Shown piece after piece: positions 41,570-42,136 of a stretch of DNA of 42,136 bases. The stretch's first letter is position 1. Each line of letters starts with the position of its first letter. This stretch comes from CAZFHZ01 sp964519015. GTDB lineage: Bacteria; Blakebacterota; Blakebacteria; Blakebacterales; CAYUVJ01. The notes under the pieces are model-generated. The model was not told the DNA's origin and ran no database searches. It was given only the letters and a program-made list of their open reading frames with translations. The translations under genes were made by a program, and so were the position numbers. The stretch lies in assembly GCA_964519015.1 (NCBI GenBank), contig CAZFHZ010000016.1:1-42136 (forward strand). The letters are read 5' to 3'.

Positions 41570-42136
41570 GTGCTCCATCCAGCGAAGTATATATCGGTGA
41601 TACTCATCGGAATCCTCTGCTGCTGCAGTTCGCAGACCAGATCATCAAGCCACCAATTCCAAACCTATATCGAAGGTGGAATTCAAGTTGCCGAAACAAC
41701 CGGTGGCCCACTGTATGACTCTGAACTATTCCAATATGATATTGAACTGATAATCCCAGCGGGAACAACGGAAGAGACCGCATTAGGATTCCCTCGCCAG
41801 TTCTTCTCTGATAGTGAAGGGAATCTGTATATCGTGGATGAATTCAGAGCAGCAGTATTGGTTTATTCATCTGATGGCCAGTATTTGCACACTATAGGCC
41901 GAAAAGGCTATGGACCTGGAGAGCTACAGAGTCCAAGAGTCCAAGACGTAAAAGACCATTCCGTGTCGCTCTTCGACCTCAATACTCGAAGATTATCGAC
42001 CTTTTCCATAGACGGAAAACTAGTTGAATCTGTAACAGCACCAAGTGTTCCGGGAGTTCAATTGCGAAGTTGGAATCTACAGGATTATCACGCTCGGTCT
42101 GACGGGAATCAGTTACTCGTACTACGTCAGCAAGAT
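41570..42136 (+). CDS. 6-bladed propeller lipoprotein, cut by the window end
   Basis: A start at GTG 41570 with AGGAG 7 bases upstream gives 189 codons to the window end. The signal ILIGILCCCSSQ has a Cys-rich lipobox-like end at about residues 18-20. The mature part has propeller blades (NLYIVDEFRAAVLVYSSDGQY, SVSLFDLNTRRLSTFSIDGK) and the hallmark IGRKGYGPGELQSP. It is related to the truncated gene on the opposite strand and to 37715-38953 but not close to either. Its codons are strongly AT-ending compared with the left side of the window. The C-terminus lies outside. Confidence 0.8.
   Translation, partial: MLHPAKYISVILIGILCCCSSQTRSSSHQFQTYIEGGIQVAETTGGPLYDSELFQYDIELIIPAGTTEETALGFPRQFFSDSEGNLYIVDEFRAAVLVYSSDGQYLHTIGRKGYGPGELQSPRVQDVKDHSVSLFDLNTRRLSTFSIDGKLVESVTAPSVPGVQLRSWNLQDYHARSDGNQLLVLRQQD

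Noticed and set aside
1..42136. CRISPR arrays, tRNA and rRNA genes
   Set aside because: No regularly spaced repeats, and no tRNA-like cloverleaf or rRNA-like sequence, were seen by eye; a dedicated tRNA scan could still find one.

Overview
This window is a high-GC Gram-negative chromosome segment. Two TonB-dependent receptors, several lipoboxes, outer-membrane-type barrel sequence and a DsrC/DsrM/DsrK-like redox set show a diderm with quinone-linked metabolism. The mix of URO-D/corrinoid proteins, DUF2961 (GH172), PPC-caspase and 6-bladed-propeller lipoproteins suits lineages of the Gemmatimonadota or Latescibacterota kind, but the sequence alone cannot fix the phylum. A 10-N run at 28875-28884 shows it is a draft, probably metagenome-derived, scaffold. 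I saw no rRNA, tRNA or CRISPR array.

Region by region. 1-5383 (+): the tail of an unknown gene, a strong inverted repeat, then a likely operon of POT peptide transporter, Tat-exported class V aminotransferase and glycosidase-like protein. 5484-7444 (-): a CooC/MinD-type ATPase coupled to a radical SAM protein. 7638-12137 (+): universal stress protein, secreted C1 peptidase, URO-D-type methyltransferase and a prolyl-aminopeptidase-like lipoprotein. 12179-14761 (-): an exported caspase with PPC repeats. 15102-17630 (+): a frameshifted TonB receptor.

17627-21798 (-) is the most striking block. It is a very tightly packed operon reading DsrC, DsrM/NarI-like cytochrome b, DsrK/HdrD-like Fe-S protein, methyltransferase-type corrinoid protein and cysteine hydrolase, with no dsrAB in view. 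It suggests a membrane thiol/disulfide redox module tied to a cobamide methyl carrier. A URO-D methyltransferase lies about 7 kb downstream of the operon's end, at lower coordinates.

21994-38953 holds ordinary accessory genes: CYTH protein, small membrane protein and lipoproteins, GH172, B3/B4-domain protein, M14 deacylase, a gapped TonB receptor, a protease-propeller-barrel fusion, a CDF metal transporter, GNAT plus nitrilase, a DUF4405 membrane protein, a remnant of an FtsX-type permease, and a propeller lipoprotein.

38954-42136 is a scar region of visibly lower GC at its far end. An IS630-type element (39558-40676, TA target) sits exactly between a 5'-truncated mazF and a 3'-truncated propeller lipoprotein gene, and a second propeller lipoprotein gene runs off the window end.
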